The translations under genes were made by a program, and so were the position numbers. A stretch of 64,000 bases of DNA from Lutibacter sp. A80. GTDB taxonomy: Bacteria; Bacteroidota; Bacteroidia; Flavobacteriales; Flavobacteriaceae. The notes beneath the pieces are model-generated. The model did no database searches. It was given only the letters and a program-made list of their open reading frames with translations, and was not told the DNA's origin. The stretch lies in assembly GCF_022429645.1 (NCBI RefSeq), contig NZ_CP092480.1:124001-188000 (forward strand), given 5' to 3'. Of the stretch, positions 33,149-42,413 are shown piece by piece. The first letter of the stretch is position 1; every line of letters begins with the position of its first letter.

Positions 33149-35845
33149 ATGATTGATTATTGTTTAAAAAAACGAGTTGTTTTACCTCTTTTTATGTTGT
33201 TTTGTTTAATTGAAGTATCTTACTCTCAAAGTGTTAAAGGTATTGTTTTTGATGAAGATAACGTTCCATTAGAGTTTGCCTCAGTTGCTTTATTGCAACC
33301 TTCAGATTCTTTGTTAATAAAATATACATCAACTGATGAAGATGGTAGTTTTGACATATCAGGATTTAAGCAAGGTACTTATTTACTTCAAGTATATTTA
33401 ATGACATACCAAGCCAATCAACAAACTATAGATGTCTCTAGAAGTGAATTGAATTTAGGAAAAATTATCTTAAAAAAAGATGTAAATCAATTAGATGAGA
33501 TTACAATAAATGCAGTTGTACCTATTAAAATTAAGCAAGATACTGTTGCTTTTAATACAAATGCATTTAAAGTTAAACAAGATGATAATGTTGGAGATTT
33601 AATAAAAAAACTTCCAGGTATTGAAGTCGGTACAGATGGTGGTGTTAGCGCACAAGGTGAAAGTGTTACTAAAATATTGGTTGATGGTAAAGAATTTTTC
33701 AATAACGATCAAACCATTGCACTTGAAAATTTAAATGCAGACGCTATTAAAAGTGTACAAATTATTGATGAAGAAAGTGATGATGCTAGAACAACAGGAA
33801 TAAAAGATGGTGAGAAAAATAAAATAATTAACTTGGTTTTAAAAGATGGTAAAAAGTCTGGATATTTTGGGAAATTAGGTGCTGGTATTGGTACAAATGA
33901 TAGATATTCAACAAATTTTGACTTAAACAGGTTTACTTCTAATACGCAGTTAGCACTTTTTGGAAAATTAAATAATATCAATAACACTGGGGCTACTGTT
34001 TTTAAAAGAGATGGAAGTATTGGGGGTTCTAGTGGTTTTTTAACAACAGGAACAGCTGGAGCTAATTATAATTATGAGTTTAAAAAAGATTTAAATTTTA
34101 ATTTAGATTATAATTATGGGTATTCCGATAATGAAGAAGAAGAATCTTCAAAAAGAACTCAGTTTACACAAGACGATTCGTTTGCTACAGAAAATACGAG
34201 TAATAGCCAAAATATATCTAATAACCATAATGTTAATTTTAGTTTACGAGATAGATCTGTAGAAGGGAAATATTTAGAATTTAGAGGGAATTTTAAAAAG
34301 GATGACAGAGAGTCTGATAGCTATAGTGCTACCGAATTTTACGATGAAGATAATAATTTAGACGCAGATAGCGAAAGAATTACAAGAAGTGAAGATGATA
34401 GAAGTAACGGAAATTTAGACTTTTCTTATCGAAGAAAATTAAATGACAATGGTAGAAATATTAGAGTTAAAAGTGGTATCTCTTTTACAGATAATAAGGA
34501 TATGAATTTTCAAGATTCAAAAAATTCTACTGATGGAACAAGTGCAACGGAAATAAATGAGATTACAACTAAAGATGAGAAATACAAAGCATTAAATTAT
34601 AATGTATCTTTTAGGTATATGGAACCTATTGTGGAACATCATTTTGTAAGTTTTTCATCAAGTTTAAACAACAATAATAACGATGAAAGTGTAGAACAAA
34701 TAAAAACAATTGATGAAATAATTCAAAATCCGTTTATTTACGATTTAGATTATAATAAAAAAGTCTATAACAATCAATTAGGGTATGTATTTAGTCATGA
34801 TAAATTTCAAGTATATCTATCGGGTTCTTTAGAAACAATGCAACAAAAATTAGAGGTGGATAATGCAGAAGTTGTAGATAATAATTACAATAACTTTTTA
34901 CCTAAGGCCTCTATTACTTATGAATATAAAAAGGGTAAAAGAATAAGATTTAGGTATAATAAAAATACATCACTTCCTAGTTCAAGTCAGGTATCTCCAA
35001 TTGTAAACGATTTTAATCCACTATATATTTATACAGGTAATTTAAATTTAACTCCAGAAAAAAAAGATGATTTCTCGTTGAGGTATAACACTCACGATTT
35101 TAGTAAAGCAACAAGCTTTTTTTCATCTTTCGGATATTCAAAAACAACAAATACTATTATTTCTAGTAGAAGTATAGATGATAATTATGTAACAACTTCT
35201 ACCTATGAAAATTTTGGAGAAAAAGAGAGTTTAAGTGGGCGATTAAATTTAAGTAAAAAAATAAACAATATAAATTTAAGATATAACGTAAATCTTGGTG
35301 GTAGTATTAACGATTATACTACAATTATAGATGCTGAATATAATGATACAAATAGCAAAAGTTGGAATTTTGGTTTAAGTTTAAGTAACGAAAATAAAAA
35401 TAAACTTGATTTAACAGTGGGTGCAAATTATAATTTTAATAAAACAAATTACTCGTTACAAGATCAAGATAGAGATTACGTAAAGCAAAACTACTATACA
35501 AAGTTTGATTGGGATATTACAAATAGTTTAACCTTTGATACGCAGTTCGATTTTTCTTTATACACAGATAATAACTTTGATTCTCAAACCATTCCAATTT
35601 GGAATTTAGGTCTCGATTATGCTTTTTTAAAGGGAAAACGAGGAAATTTGAAATTACAAGTTTTTGATATTTTAGATAAAGATTTAGGTGTTGTTAGAAC
35701 TAGTTCTGATAGCTACTTTGAAGAAACTATTAAGAGTAACTTAGGAACTTATGCAATGCTAAGTTTTACCTATAGTATAAAACCACCAACAGGTAAAGAA
35801 AATAGACGTGGCGGCGGTGAAAGAAGAGGTCCTAGACGTGGTTAA
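33149..35845 (+). CDS. Outer-membrane beta-barrel protein with N-terminal carboxypeptidase-regulatory-like and plug domains
   Basis: 898 residues from the preferred Met (an upstream ATG at 33113 would add 12). Signal peptide ends at VSYSQS. A carboxypeptidase-regulatory-like domain (about 35-110) and a plug-like domain (LPGIEVGTDGGVSAQGE..VTKILVDGKEFF) precede a long TonB-receptor-like barrel ending in strands of aromatic residues. The tail is Gly/Arg-rich (GGGERRGPRRG). It belongs to the outer-membrane beta-barrel family 3 widespread in Bacteroidetes. No TonB box or ligand is evident. The last 374 bp are duplicated at 40887. Confidence 0.85.
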   Translation: MIDYCLKKRVVLPLFMLFCLIEVSYSQSVKGIVFDEDNVPLEFASVALLQPSDSLLIKYTSTDEDGSFDISGFKQGTYLLQVYLMTYQANQQTIDVSRSELNLGKIILKKDVNQLDEITINAVVPIKIKQDTVAFNTNAFKVKQDDNVGDLIKKLPGIEVGTDGGVSAQGESVTKILVDGKEFFNNDQTIALENLNADAIKSVQIIDEESDDARTTGIKDGEKNKIINLVLKDGKKSGYFGKLGAGIGTNDRYSTNFDLNRFTSNTQLALFGKLNNINNTGATVFKRDGSIGGSSGFLTTGTAGANYNYEFKKDLNFNLDYNYGYSDNEEEESSKRTQFTQDDSFATENTSNSQNISNNHNVNFSLRDRSVEGKYLEFRGNFKKDDRESDSYSATEFYDEDNNLDADSERITRSEDDRSNGNLDFSYRRKLNDNGRNIRVKSGISFTDNKDMNFQDSKNSTDGTSATEINEITTKDEKYKALNYNVSFRYMEPIVEHHFVSFSSSLNNNNNDESVEQIKTIDEIIQNPFIYDLDYNKKVYNNQLGYVFSHDKFQVYLSGSLETMQQKLEVDNAEVVDNNYNNFLPKASITYEYKKGKRIRFRYNKNTSLPSSSQVSPIVNDFNPLYIYTGNLNLTPEKKDDFSLRYNTHDFSKATSFFSSFGYSKTTNTIISSRSIDDNYVTTSTYENFGEKESLSGRLNLSKKINNINLRYNVNLGGSINDYTTIIDAEYNDTNSKSWNFGLSLSNENKNKLDLTVGANYNFNKTNYSLQDQDRDYVKQNYYTKFDWDITNSLTFDTQFDFSLYTDNNFDSQTIPIWNLGLDYAFLKGKRGNLKLQVFDILDKDLGVVRTSSDSYFEETIKSNLGTYAMLSFTYSIKPPTGKENRRGGGERRGPRRG

Positions 35846-35847
35846 TA
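35474..35847 (+). repeat. 374-bp direct duplication, upstream copy
   Basis: Same 374 bp as 40887-41260, direct orientation, one difference (C at 35563, T at 40976, a silent Tyr codon change). It runs from inside the beta-barrel coding region to 2 bp past the stop. Confidence 0.97.
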
Positions 35848-35885
35848 GATTACTTTCTAATAAAAATAAATACATAGTAATTTAT

Positions 35886-35918
35886 AAAAAGCTTCGGTTA
35901 TATAGCCGAAGCTTTTTT
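35886..35918 (+). terminator. Terminator downstream of the beta-barrel gene
   Basis: AAAAAGCTTCGG and CCGAAGCTTTTTT form a strong hairpin with a T run, 41 bp after the stop. Confidence 0.85.
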
Positions 35919-35988
35919 AGTGTAATCTAAATTAAAAGTATTAAATGTCAGGTTCGAGTGGTTTTTTAAAATGAAATAGAGAAAAATT

Positions 35989-36033
35989 GTATCGAGAACT
36001 TTTATTTACAATTAAAATGACTGTTCTCGACAC
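35989..36033. repeat. Inverted repeat GTATCGAGAAC ... GTTCTCGACAC
   Basis: Arms at 35989-35999 and 36023-36033 match in 10 of 11 positions around a 23-bp spacer. It is preceded by GGTTCGAGTGG at 35951. I recall similar TTCGAG/GTATCGAGAAC strings between genes in flavobacteria, so this may be a dispersed palindromic element rather than a local hairpin. Confidence 0.45.
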
Positions 36034-36507
36034 TTATTAAGCCAATAAAGGCTTAAAATTTACTAAAGCTTACGTAATTTCATCTAAATACATAAAAGGT
36101 TTTGTAATTGTTTAGAGCGTTTTAAAGTCAGTTGTTTAAGGGAACTTTTTGCAACTAAATACTTTAACTATTTATTCATTTTCGTTATATTTGAGTTTAT
36201 AAAAAAATTGTATTTTCATAAACACTATTTATTATACAGTATAAAAATTATTTTTATCTGGATAAGTGTATTGAAATTGTAGTTGTGAGGAGTTAGCTTT
36301 AATTAAGATAATGAAAAATCTATGAAATTATCAAATAATAGTTTTCGTCTTTTTGGTGCATTAGTTTTATAACTTGTATATTTTATAAATTTGTCTAAAC
36401 TTTTGGGTGCAGTCTATTTCCTAGGTCCATAATATTTATTAAATTTATAATATAGATTACTTAATTAGAACTATTTAAAAAAGATAACCTACAATAAAAT
36501 CCAAAAG

Positions 36508-36678
36508 ATGAAAAAGATATTTTATTTAAGTTTATTACTACTTTTTTTAAGCTGTAAAACAGAAAGAAAAGAGAAAGAATTTATAGATAGTCCAATTCTT
36601 GATGAAAAAGACGTAGTTATAATTGATTCAGTGATAAAAAATCCTTCAAATACAATTATATTAGATACTATTGAATAA
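36508..36678 (+). CDS. Small predicted lipoprotein (56 aa)
   Basis: ATG at 36508 gives MKKIFYLSLLLLFLSCKTER, a clear lipoprotein signal with C16 as lipidated residue, followed by an acidic 40-residue tail ending in NTIILDTIE. Length and hydrophobic pattern support coding, but no family is recognised. It stands alone in an intergenic stretch. Confidence 0.55.
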   Translation: MKKIFYLSLLLLFLSCKTERKEKEFIDSPILDEKDVVIIDSVIKNPSNTIILDTIE

Positions 36679-36878
36679 TTAATTTATAATTCAATTTTTT
36701 ACGATTACTATATTTTAATATATATAATCTTTATTAATAGAGTTAATTAAAGGTGTAAAATTAGAGACTTCTTATTTGAAAATAGGGCAAATGTCGTATA
36801 GCATTTAAACAACTTTGAAATTACTTTTATCGAAGTAAAAATCTATTTTTTAAATTCTCTAACTAAATTATTTTCAGC

Positions 36879-39131
36879 ATGAAATTACACCATTTATTAA
36901 CAGTATTAAAAGGATTCTTTTTTTCGTTTATTTTGTTTTCATTTATTTTAGCTTGTTCCAAAAAAGATGAAATAGAAGAAATTCCAGTTGCAGCATTCAG
37001 TTTTACACCAGCCACACCAGAAGCAGGCACAGAAGTCAGTTTTACTAACGAAAGTACTGATGCCGATAGTTACCAATGGTCAGCCGAAGGCACAAGTTTT
37101 GGTTCTACAGAAGAACACCCAAAATTTACCTTTGAAACAGCAGGCGATTATGAAGTAAAATTAGTCGTGACTAATTCAGCAGGATCAGATGAGATTATTA
37201 AGACAATAACAGTTACAGCAGCTCAAGAAGCGCCAGTTGCAGCATTCAGTTTTACACCAGCCTCACCAGAAGCAGGCACAGAAGTGAGTTTTACTAACCA
37301 AAGTACCGATGCAGATAGTTACCAATGGTCAGCCGAAGGCACAAGTTTTAGTTCTACAGAAGAACACCCAAAATTTACCTTTGAAACAGCAGGGGATTAT
37401 GAAGTAAAATTAGTCGTTACCAATTCAGCAGGATCAGATGAGATTATAAAAACAATAACAGTTACAGCAACTCAAGAAGCGCCAGTTGCAGCATTCAGTT
37501 TTACACCAGCCTCACCAGAAGCAGGCACAGAAGTGAGTTTTACTAACCAAAGTACCGATGCAGATAGTTACCAATGGTCAGCCGAAGGCACAAGTTTTAG
37601 TTCTACAGAAGAACACCCAAAATTTACCTTTGAAACAGCAGGCGATTATGAAGTAAAATTAGTCGTTACCAATTCAGCTGGTTCAGATGAGATTATAAAA
37701 ACAATAACAGTTACAGCAGCTCAAGAAGCGCCAGTTGCAGCATTCAGTTTTACACCAGCCACACCAGAAGCAGGCACAGAAGTAAGTTTTACTAACGAAA
37801 GTACTGATGCCGATAGTTACCAATGGTCAGCCGAAGGCACAAGTTTTAGTTCTACAGAAGAACACCCAAAATTTACCTTTGAAACAGCAGGCGATTATGA
37901 AGTAAAATTAGTCGTTACCAATTCAGCTGGTTCAGATGAGATTATAAAAACAATAACAGTTACAGCAGCTCAAGAAGCGCCAGTTGCAGCATTCAGTTTT
38001 ACACCAGCCACACCAGAAGCAGGCACAGAAGTGAGTTTTACTAACCAAAGTACCGATGCAGATAGTTACCAATGGTCAGCCGAAGGCACAAGTTTTAGTT
38101 CTACAGAAGAACACCCAAAATTCACCTTTGAAACAGCAGGCGATTATGAAGTAAAATTAGTCGTTACCAATTCAGCTGGTTCAGATGAGATTATAAAAAC
38201 AATAACAGTTACAGCAGCTCAAGAAGCGCCAGTTGCAGTATTCAGTTTTATACCAGCCACACCAGAAGCAGGAACAGAAGTGAGTTTTACTAACCAAAGT
38301 ACCGATGCAGATAGTTACCAATGGTCAGCCGAAGGCACAAGTTTTAGTTCTACGGAAGAACACCCAAAATTTACCTTTGAAACAGCAGGCGATTATGAAG
38401 TAAAATTAGTCGTTACCAATTCAGCAGGATCAGATGAGATTATTAAGACAATAACAGTAATTAATGGGGGAGGAAGTGGTAATTCCTGTAACCTTCCTGA
38501 ATGTTATGTAGAAAAGACAACAACTGTTTCTTCGGGGGTTACAACAACGGTTACTTATGGTTATACGGTTATAAGTGGTTCAAAAAAACTTTCATCAATT
38601 ACAACTTCTACAGGTTATGGAAATTTAGTTACTAGTTTTCAGTATGATGTACAGGGACGAAGAATAAAATCTGAAAGTAAATTAGGAGGTTCATTGCAAA
38701 ATTATACTGAATATACTTATAATAACGATCAAACTGTGAAAGCTAATACCTATGATTCTTCAGGAACATTAACAGGATATTCTATTGATAAATATGATGC
38801 AAATAATAGATTAACGCGTACCGATACATATTCATCAGATGGAAAATTGGGTAGTTACGTGGTATATTCTGATTTCTTGAGTACAGAAGGAAGTTTCCCT
38901 CAACTTGTACAAACCTATGATTCTAGTAATGCAATTACTCAAACTGATACACATACATACCAAGATTGTCAGCTAAAAAAGACGGTTTCTAAAGATGGGA
39001 GTGGAACTGTTATTGGAGAAATAAGTAATACAATTGATGCTAGTGGTTTATTACGTACTAGTTCAGCTACTATTTATACACAAGGATTCACAATTACAAG
39101 TAATACAGATTACGTTTATGATTGTGATTAA
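36879..39131 (+). CDS. Surface lipoprotein with six near-identical PKD domains
   Basis: 750 residues. A lipoprotein signal ends in FILAC (C26). Six 83-residue PKD domains follow (about 35-532), each starting near PVAAFSFTPA and containing the PKD-like core TFETAGDYEVKLVVTN. The last 215 residues (after a Gly/Ser linker) carry YD/RHS-like strands (FQYDVQGRRIKS, IDKYDANNRL). PKD domains bind carbohydrate or protein outside the cell; this is probably a surface adhesin or polymer binder. The repeats are nearly identical in DNA, suggesting expansion. Its last arm and repeats are more GC-rich than neighbours. Confidence 0.85.
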   Translation: MKLHHLLTVLKGFFFSFILFSFILACSKKDEIEEIPVAAFSFTPATPEAGTEVSFTNESTDADSYQWSAEGTSFGSTEEHPKFTFETAGDYEVKLVVTNSAGSDEIIKTITVTAAQEAPVAAFSFTPASPEAGTEVSFTNQSTDADSYQWSAEGTSFSSTEEHPKFTFETAGDYEVKLVVTNSAGSDEIIKTITVTATQEAPVAAFSFTPASPEAGTEVSFTNQSTDADSYQWSAEGTSFSSTEEHPKFTFETAGDYEVKLVVTNSAGSDEIIKTITVTAAQEAPVAAFSFTPATPEAGTEVSFTNESTDADSYQWSAEGTSFSSTEEHPKFTFETAGDYEVKLVVTNSAGSDEIIKTITVTAAQEAPVAAFSFTPATPEAGTEVSFTNQSTDADSYQWSAEGTSFSSTEEHPKFTFETAGDYEVKLVVTNSAGSDEIIKTITVTAAQEAPVAVFSFIPATPEAGTEVSFTNQSTDADSYQWSAEGTSFSSTEEHPKFTFETAGDYEVKLVVTNSAGSDEIIKTITVINGGGSGNSCNLPECYVEKTTTVSSGVTTTVTYGYTVISGSKKLSSITTSTGYGNLVTSFQYDVQGRRIKSESKLGGSLQNYTEYTYNNDQTVKANTYDSSGTLTGYSIDKYDANNRLTRTDTYSSDGKLGSYVVYSDFLSTEGSFPQLVQTYDSSNAITQTDTHTYQDCQLKKTVSKDGSGTVIGEISNTIDASGLLRTSSATIYTQGFTITSNTDYVYDCD
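36984..38477 (+). repeat. Six tandem 249-bp repeats encoding PKD domains
   Basis: The landmark CCAGTTGCAG recurs at 36984, 37233, 37482, 37731, 37980 and 38229, always 249 bp (83 codons). Differences are few, such as T/S in PATPEAG/PASPEAG and E/Q in FTNESTD/FTNQSTD, some shared between non-adjacent copies. Confidence 0.95.
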
Positions 39132-39158
39132 TAAAAATTATACGGTAAATTAATTAAA

Positions 39159-39195
39159 AATTCTAATCGATTTTAGCTCGGTTAGAATTTTTTTT
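39159..39195. terminator. Terminator after the PKD gene
   Basis: AATTCTAATCG (39160-39170) pairs with CGGTTAGAATT (39180-39190) with one G-T pair, then a T run. It also stands near the minus-strand gene ending at 39239. Confidence 0.75.
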
Positions 39196-39238
39196 ATTGA
39201 AGTTAATTAATTGAATCTCAAAAAAAGACGAAAACTTT

Positions 39239-39727
39239 TTAGTTTTCGTCTTCAGAATTTAAAAATTTTGATTGGTATTTTTTCAAAAACTCTTTTTGTC
39301 TATCAATCATCTCTTTATGTATTTTATCTATATCCATAAAGTCTTTTCCAAAATCACTTCCAAAAAAATCATCATTAAAAAAATGATTGCTAAAAAGTGA
39401 ATCTTCAGAAAAAATTGATGAAAAGCCTTCGTTTTTAAATCCAGAATAATTTTTAAAAAACCTTGATTTAAAAGATTGTATTAAACTATCTTTATTTACA
39501 GATGAAAGATTATCGAAATTTTTAGTTGAAGACCAAGAGTAAATACTATCATATTTTATAAGATTTCCATTTTCATCAAATTCTTTATTAACTTTCCAAG
39601 AGCCTTTAGGTTGGTCATTTAAATTGTTTTCATTCTTTTTTGCTTCTGAAAGTTTAGAAGTACTGTTTTGACCATTACAGCTAATACTTAAAACTCCAAT
39701 AATAATTAAAAGCATATATTTTTTCAT
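39239..39727 (-). CDS. Predicted lipoprotein (162 aa)
   Basis: Signal MKKYMLLIIIGVLSISCNGQ with lipidated C17, followed by a charged, Ser/Phe/Asp-rich chain (FFNDDFFGSDFGKDFMDIDK) and a helical Lys-rich C-terminal tail. I do not recognise the family. It is divergent from nothing obvious and separated by 280 bp from the Hsp20 gene on the same strand; the sequence between shows no further gene. Confidence 0.65.
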   Translation of the reverse strand: MKKYMLLIIIGVLSISCNGQNSTSKLSEAKKNENNLNDQPKGSWKVNKEFDENGNLIKYDSIYSWSSTKNFDNLSSVNKDSLIQSFKSRFFKNYSGFKNEGFSSIFSEDSLFSNHFFNDDFFGSDFGKDFMDIDKIHKEMIDRQKEFLKKYQSKFLNSEDEN

Positions 39728-40007
39728 AACTAAATGTTTATGTTAAACTTAAATTAGGATTTGTAAAAAAATTAAACAAATTATTAGTTTTTGTGTTTTT
39801 AATCAGTCTATTTTAGTGAATTACTTTTAATTTTTGTTCACTATTTTTATATCAAACACATACTAAATAGTCGTCATTATCCACTACTATATGTATGAGG
39901 TATTTTTTAATACATTTTTAAGAACTTATATTTTTTGTGCCAAAATAATCCTTAGTCTAACCCAATCGCTGGATTTAATTTTTTTTGCATTAAAATTTAC
40001 GAGACAC

Positions 40008-40484
40008 TTATGAAATTTTAATAGTTCTTTCAAGTTTTCGTTTAGCTTCTTCTTTTTTTGGTAAGAAAACACTTAAAATACCTTCTTGGTAATTTGCATT
40101 AATTTTTTTGTTATTTACACTTTCTGGTAAATTAAAAGTTCGTTTAAATGAGGAATAATTGAACTCTCTACGTGTGTATTTTTCATTTTTTTGTTTGCTT
40201 TCTTCTTTAACTTTTGTAGAAATAGCCAATACATCATTGTTGAGGTCAATACGAAAATCTGATTTCTTTAAACTAGGAACAGCCATTTCTATTATGTAAG
40301 AATCGGCTGTATCTTTAATGTTTACTTTCGGTAAAGCAATTCCTGTATTAAAATTAGTATTAAATACAGAAGGAAGATTTCTATTAAAAATATCATTTAA
40401 CCAAGTTGATAAATTAGTCAAATCTACATTTGAATTTGTGTTAGTTAAGTTTCCGCTTTTAGGAACATTTATTAGATTGTTCAT
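40008..40484 (-). CDS. Hsp20/alpha-crystallin family small heat-shock protein
   Basis: 158 residues. The alpha-crystallin domain covers about residues 45-145 (IKDTADSYIIEMAVPSLKKSDFRIDLNNDVLAIST), with the family motif near YQEGILSVFLPKKEE (A-x-x-x-x-G-V-L type) and the C-terminal IKIS tail that binds a neighbour subunit. It is an ATP-independent holdase against aggregation. It stands alone inside the segment bounded by the 374-bp duplication. Confidence 0.93.
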   Translation of the reverse strand: MNNLINVPKSGNLTNTNSNVDLTNLSTWLNDIFNRNLPSVFNTNFNTGIALPKVNIKDTADSYIIEMAVPSLKKSDFRIDLNNDVLAISTKVKEESKQKNEKYTRREFNYSSFKRTFNLPESVNNKKINANYQEGILSVFLPKKEEAKRKLERTIKIS

Positions 40485-40886
40485 AATTACAAAATTTTAA
40501 ATTAAACATTATTTCAAATTTGAAATCTTTTTTTTGAATTCATAAATAGTTAAGCAAATAAAATACCAAAACAATAAGAACTTTTTAAATTGAGATATTT
40601 TATTTAATTCTCTGAAAACATGTCGTATAGGTGAATTTTTGACATATTTTAAGGTACAAACATGTCAGATTCCTTTGTTGTGTGTTTCCAGTTAAGGTTT
40701 CTTATAAGTTTGTTTTTATAAATTACTGTAAACAGCATGTTGGAGTTCTTAAGATTTGCTGAAAAAAGTATAGTTATTTTATTTAATATAGGGGGATACC
40801 TTTGTAATCATAATAATATGATAAATCTAATATTTTATGCTTATGTTTAATAGGAAACACTCTTGTTGTTCGAGTTTAACAACGGG
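40485..40886. other. Intergenic region (402 bp) ending at the duplication junction
   Basis: AT-rich with no convincing gene. The hairpin GTTGTT/AACAAC (40865-40870 and 40878-40883) lies 3 bp before the duplicated segment. A motif ATGTCGTATAG at about 40621 also occurs at about 36792. Nothing else is recognised. Confidence 0.5.
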
Positions 40887-41258
40887 GATTACGTAAAGCA
40901 AAACTACTATACAAAGTTTGATTGGGATATTACAAATAGTTTAACCTTTGATACGCAGTTCGATTTTTCTTTATATACAGATAATAACTTTGATTCTCAA
41001 ACCATTCCAATTTGGAATTTAGGTCTCGATTATGCTTTTTTAAAGGGAAAACGAGGAAATTTGAAATTACAAGTTTTTGATATTTTAGATAAAGATTTAG
41101 GTGTTGTTAGAACTAGTTCTGATAGCTACTTTGAAGAAACTATTAAGAGTAACTTAGGAACTTATGCAATGCTAAGTTTTACCTATAGTATAAAACCACC
41201 AACAGGTAAAGAAAATAGACGTGGCGGCGGTGAAAGAAGAGGTCCTAGACGTGGTTAA
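40863..41258 (+). pseudogene. Duplicated C-terminal fragment of the outer-membrane beta-barrel gene
   Basis: An open frame of 131 codons whose first 8 codons are unrelated (MLFEFNNG) and whose other 123 match the beta-barrel gene at 33149-35845 to its end. It has only the last strands of the barrel, no signal peptide, plug or leader, so it is unlikely to make a working protein. It is a by-product of duplication or integration, not a separate gene. Confidence 0.85.
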
Positions 41259-41260
41259 TA
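40887..41260 (+). repeat. 374-bp direct duplication, downstream copy
   Basis: 373 of 374 bases match 35474-35847. Together the copies bracket 5,039 bp of other DNA. Confidence 0.97.
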
Positions 41261-41333
41261 ATTATTAAGTATACTTTGCAGATAATTATTTAAACTGTTT
41301 AAGACAGGCTTATTATTTTAATTAAGATTAATA

Positions 41334-41365
41334 TTGATAGGTTTAGAGTTTATAAATTAACTTTG
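41334..41365 (+). promoter_or_regulatory. Probable promoter of the NTF2-like gene
   Basis: TAACTTTG at 41358-41365 fits the -7 box; TTG at 41334-41336, 21 bp before, is a weak -33 element. Start near 41372. Confidence 0.45.
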
Positions 41366-41435
41366 CATTAAATTATATTATATAAAAGTTACTTAGGTAA
41401 TTTGTAATATTAGTGCTTAAAACCAATATAAATTT

Positions 41436-41903
41436 ATGAATACTAAAGAAATAATAGAAAAATTTTATACGTCATTCTCTAATGGTAATGTTGAGGGAAT
41501 GATTAACTGTTATCATAAAGATATAGTATTTAAAGATCCTGTTTTTGGAGAGTTAAAAGGAGATAAAGCTGTTAAAATGTGGCTGATGTTGTTGTCTAAA
41601 AGGTCTGAAACAACAACAATTAGTTTTTCAGGTATTAAAGTAAGCGAAAATAAAGGAAGTGCTAATTGGGTGGCAAATTACGTTTATGGAAAAGATAAAC
41701 GTAAAGTAATTAACAAAGTTAGTGCTAACTTTAAATTTAAAGATGGTAAAATTATAGAACATATAGACACTTTTAGTCTTTGGTTATGGTCTAAACAAGC
41801 TCTTGGAACTGTTGGTTTTTTACTTGGTTGGACTCCTTTTATGAAAAATAAAATTCAGAAAACAACTAAAAAACAGTTAGAAGATTTTATAACTAAAAGT
41901 TAA
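41436..41903 (+). CDS. NTF2/SnoaL-like family protein
   Basis: 155 residues with the NTF2 cone-fold pattern: an N-terminal helix (IEKFYTSFSNGNVEGMINCYH), then strands including IVFKDPVFGELKG and ANYVYGKDKRKVINKVSANFKFKDGKI. The extra C-terminal segment after residue 115 (SKQALGTVGFLLGWTPFMKNKI) may be a membrane-associated helix. Ligand or reaction unknown. It lies 3 bp before a membrane protein gene, so an operon is likely. Confidence 0.8.
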   Translation: MNTKEIIEKFYTSFSNGNVEGMINCYHKDIVFKDPVFGELKGDKAVKMWLMLLSKRSETTTISFSGIKVSENKGSANWVANYVYGKDKRKVINKVSANFKFKDGKIIEHIDTFSLWLWSKQALGTVGFLLGWTPFMKNKIQKTTKKQLEDFITKS

Positions 41904-41906
41904 TTA

Positions 41907-42293
41907 ATGAAAGATCAACTAAAACCTAAAAACAGCTCGTTGTATTTTGCGTTTTCAGTTCTAATTATTTCAATTGGATTTATTTTAACAATGTTTTATA
42001 GACCTTATGTTTATAAGAATAAAATAAATGATTTTGGGTTTGCAGATACTATAGGAAGCTTGGTTTCAGTAGTTGGTTTTTGTTTTTTTATTTGGAGTTT
42101 TAAAGCATATTCTAATAAAGAAAAAAATAGACAAATAATTTTAGCAACAATAATTTATGCTTTTGTTTGGGAACTTTTTGGATATTTAAACATCTATGGA
42201 ACTTTCGATTTTAAAGATATAATAGCAGGTGTAATAAGCGGAATAATAACTTTTATTTTAAAGGAATTAATTGATAGTAAAAATAAAATTTAA
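41907..42293 (+). CDS. Hypothetical membrane protein (128 aa)
   Basis: Four predicted membrane helices (about 11-29, 48-64, 73-90, 95-115), short loops and a Lys-rich end. It follows the NTF2-like gene by 3 bp. I do not recognise the family. Confidence 0.7.
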   Translation: MKDQLKPKNSSLYFAFSVLIISIGFILTMFYRPYVYKNKINDFGFADTIGSLVSVVGFCFFIWSFKAYSNKEKNRQIILATIIYAFVWELFGYLNIYGTFDFKDIIAGVISGIITFILKELIDSKNKI

Positions 42294-42413
42294 AGTTTTA
42301 AAAGCAATCAAATTAAAAATTTAAAGAATAGTATCTTTAAAATAAATTATTTCAATAATTTAGTGCTTCGTTATTAACGGTAACAAAAATCTACAATTTA
42401 AGTATTGATTATT

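Larger units (their letters stand above)
35846..36507. other. Intergenic region with hairpins (662 bp)
   Basis: No convincing gene. It holds the terminator at 35886-35918, an imperfect inverted repeat at 35989-36033, and a short hairpin TTAAGCC/GGCTTAA at 36037-36056 that lacks a T run. The rest is AT-rich and featureless. Confidence 0.55.
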
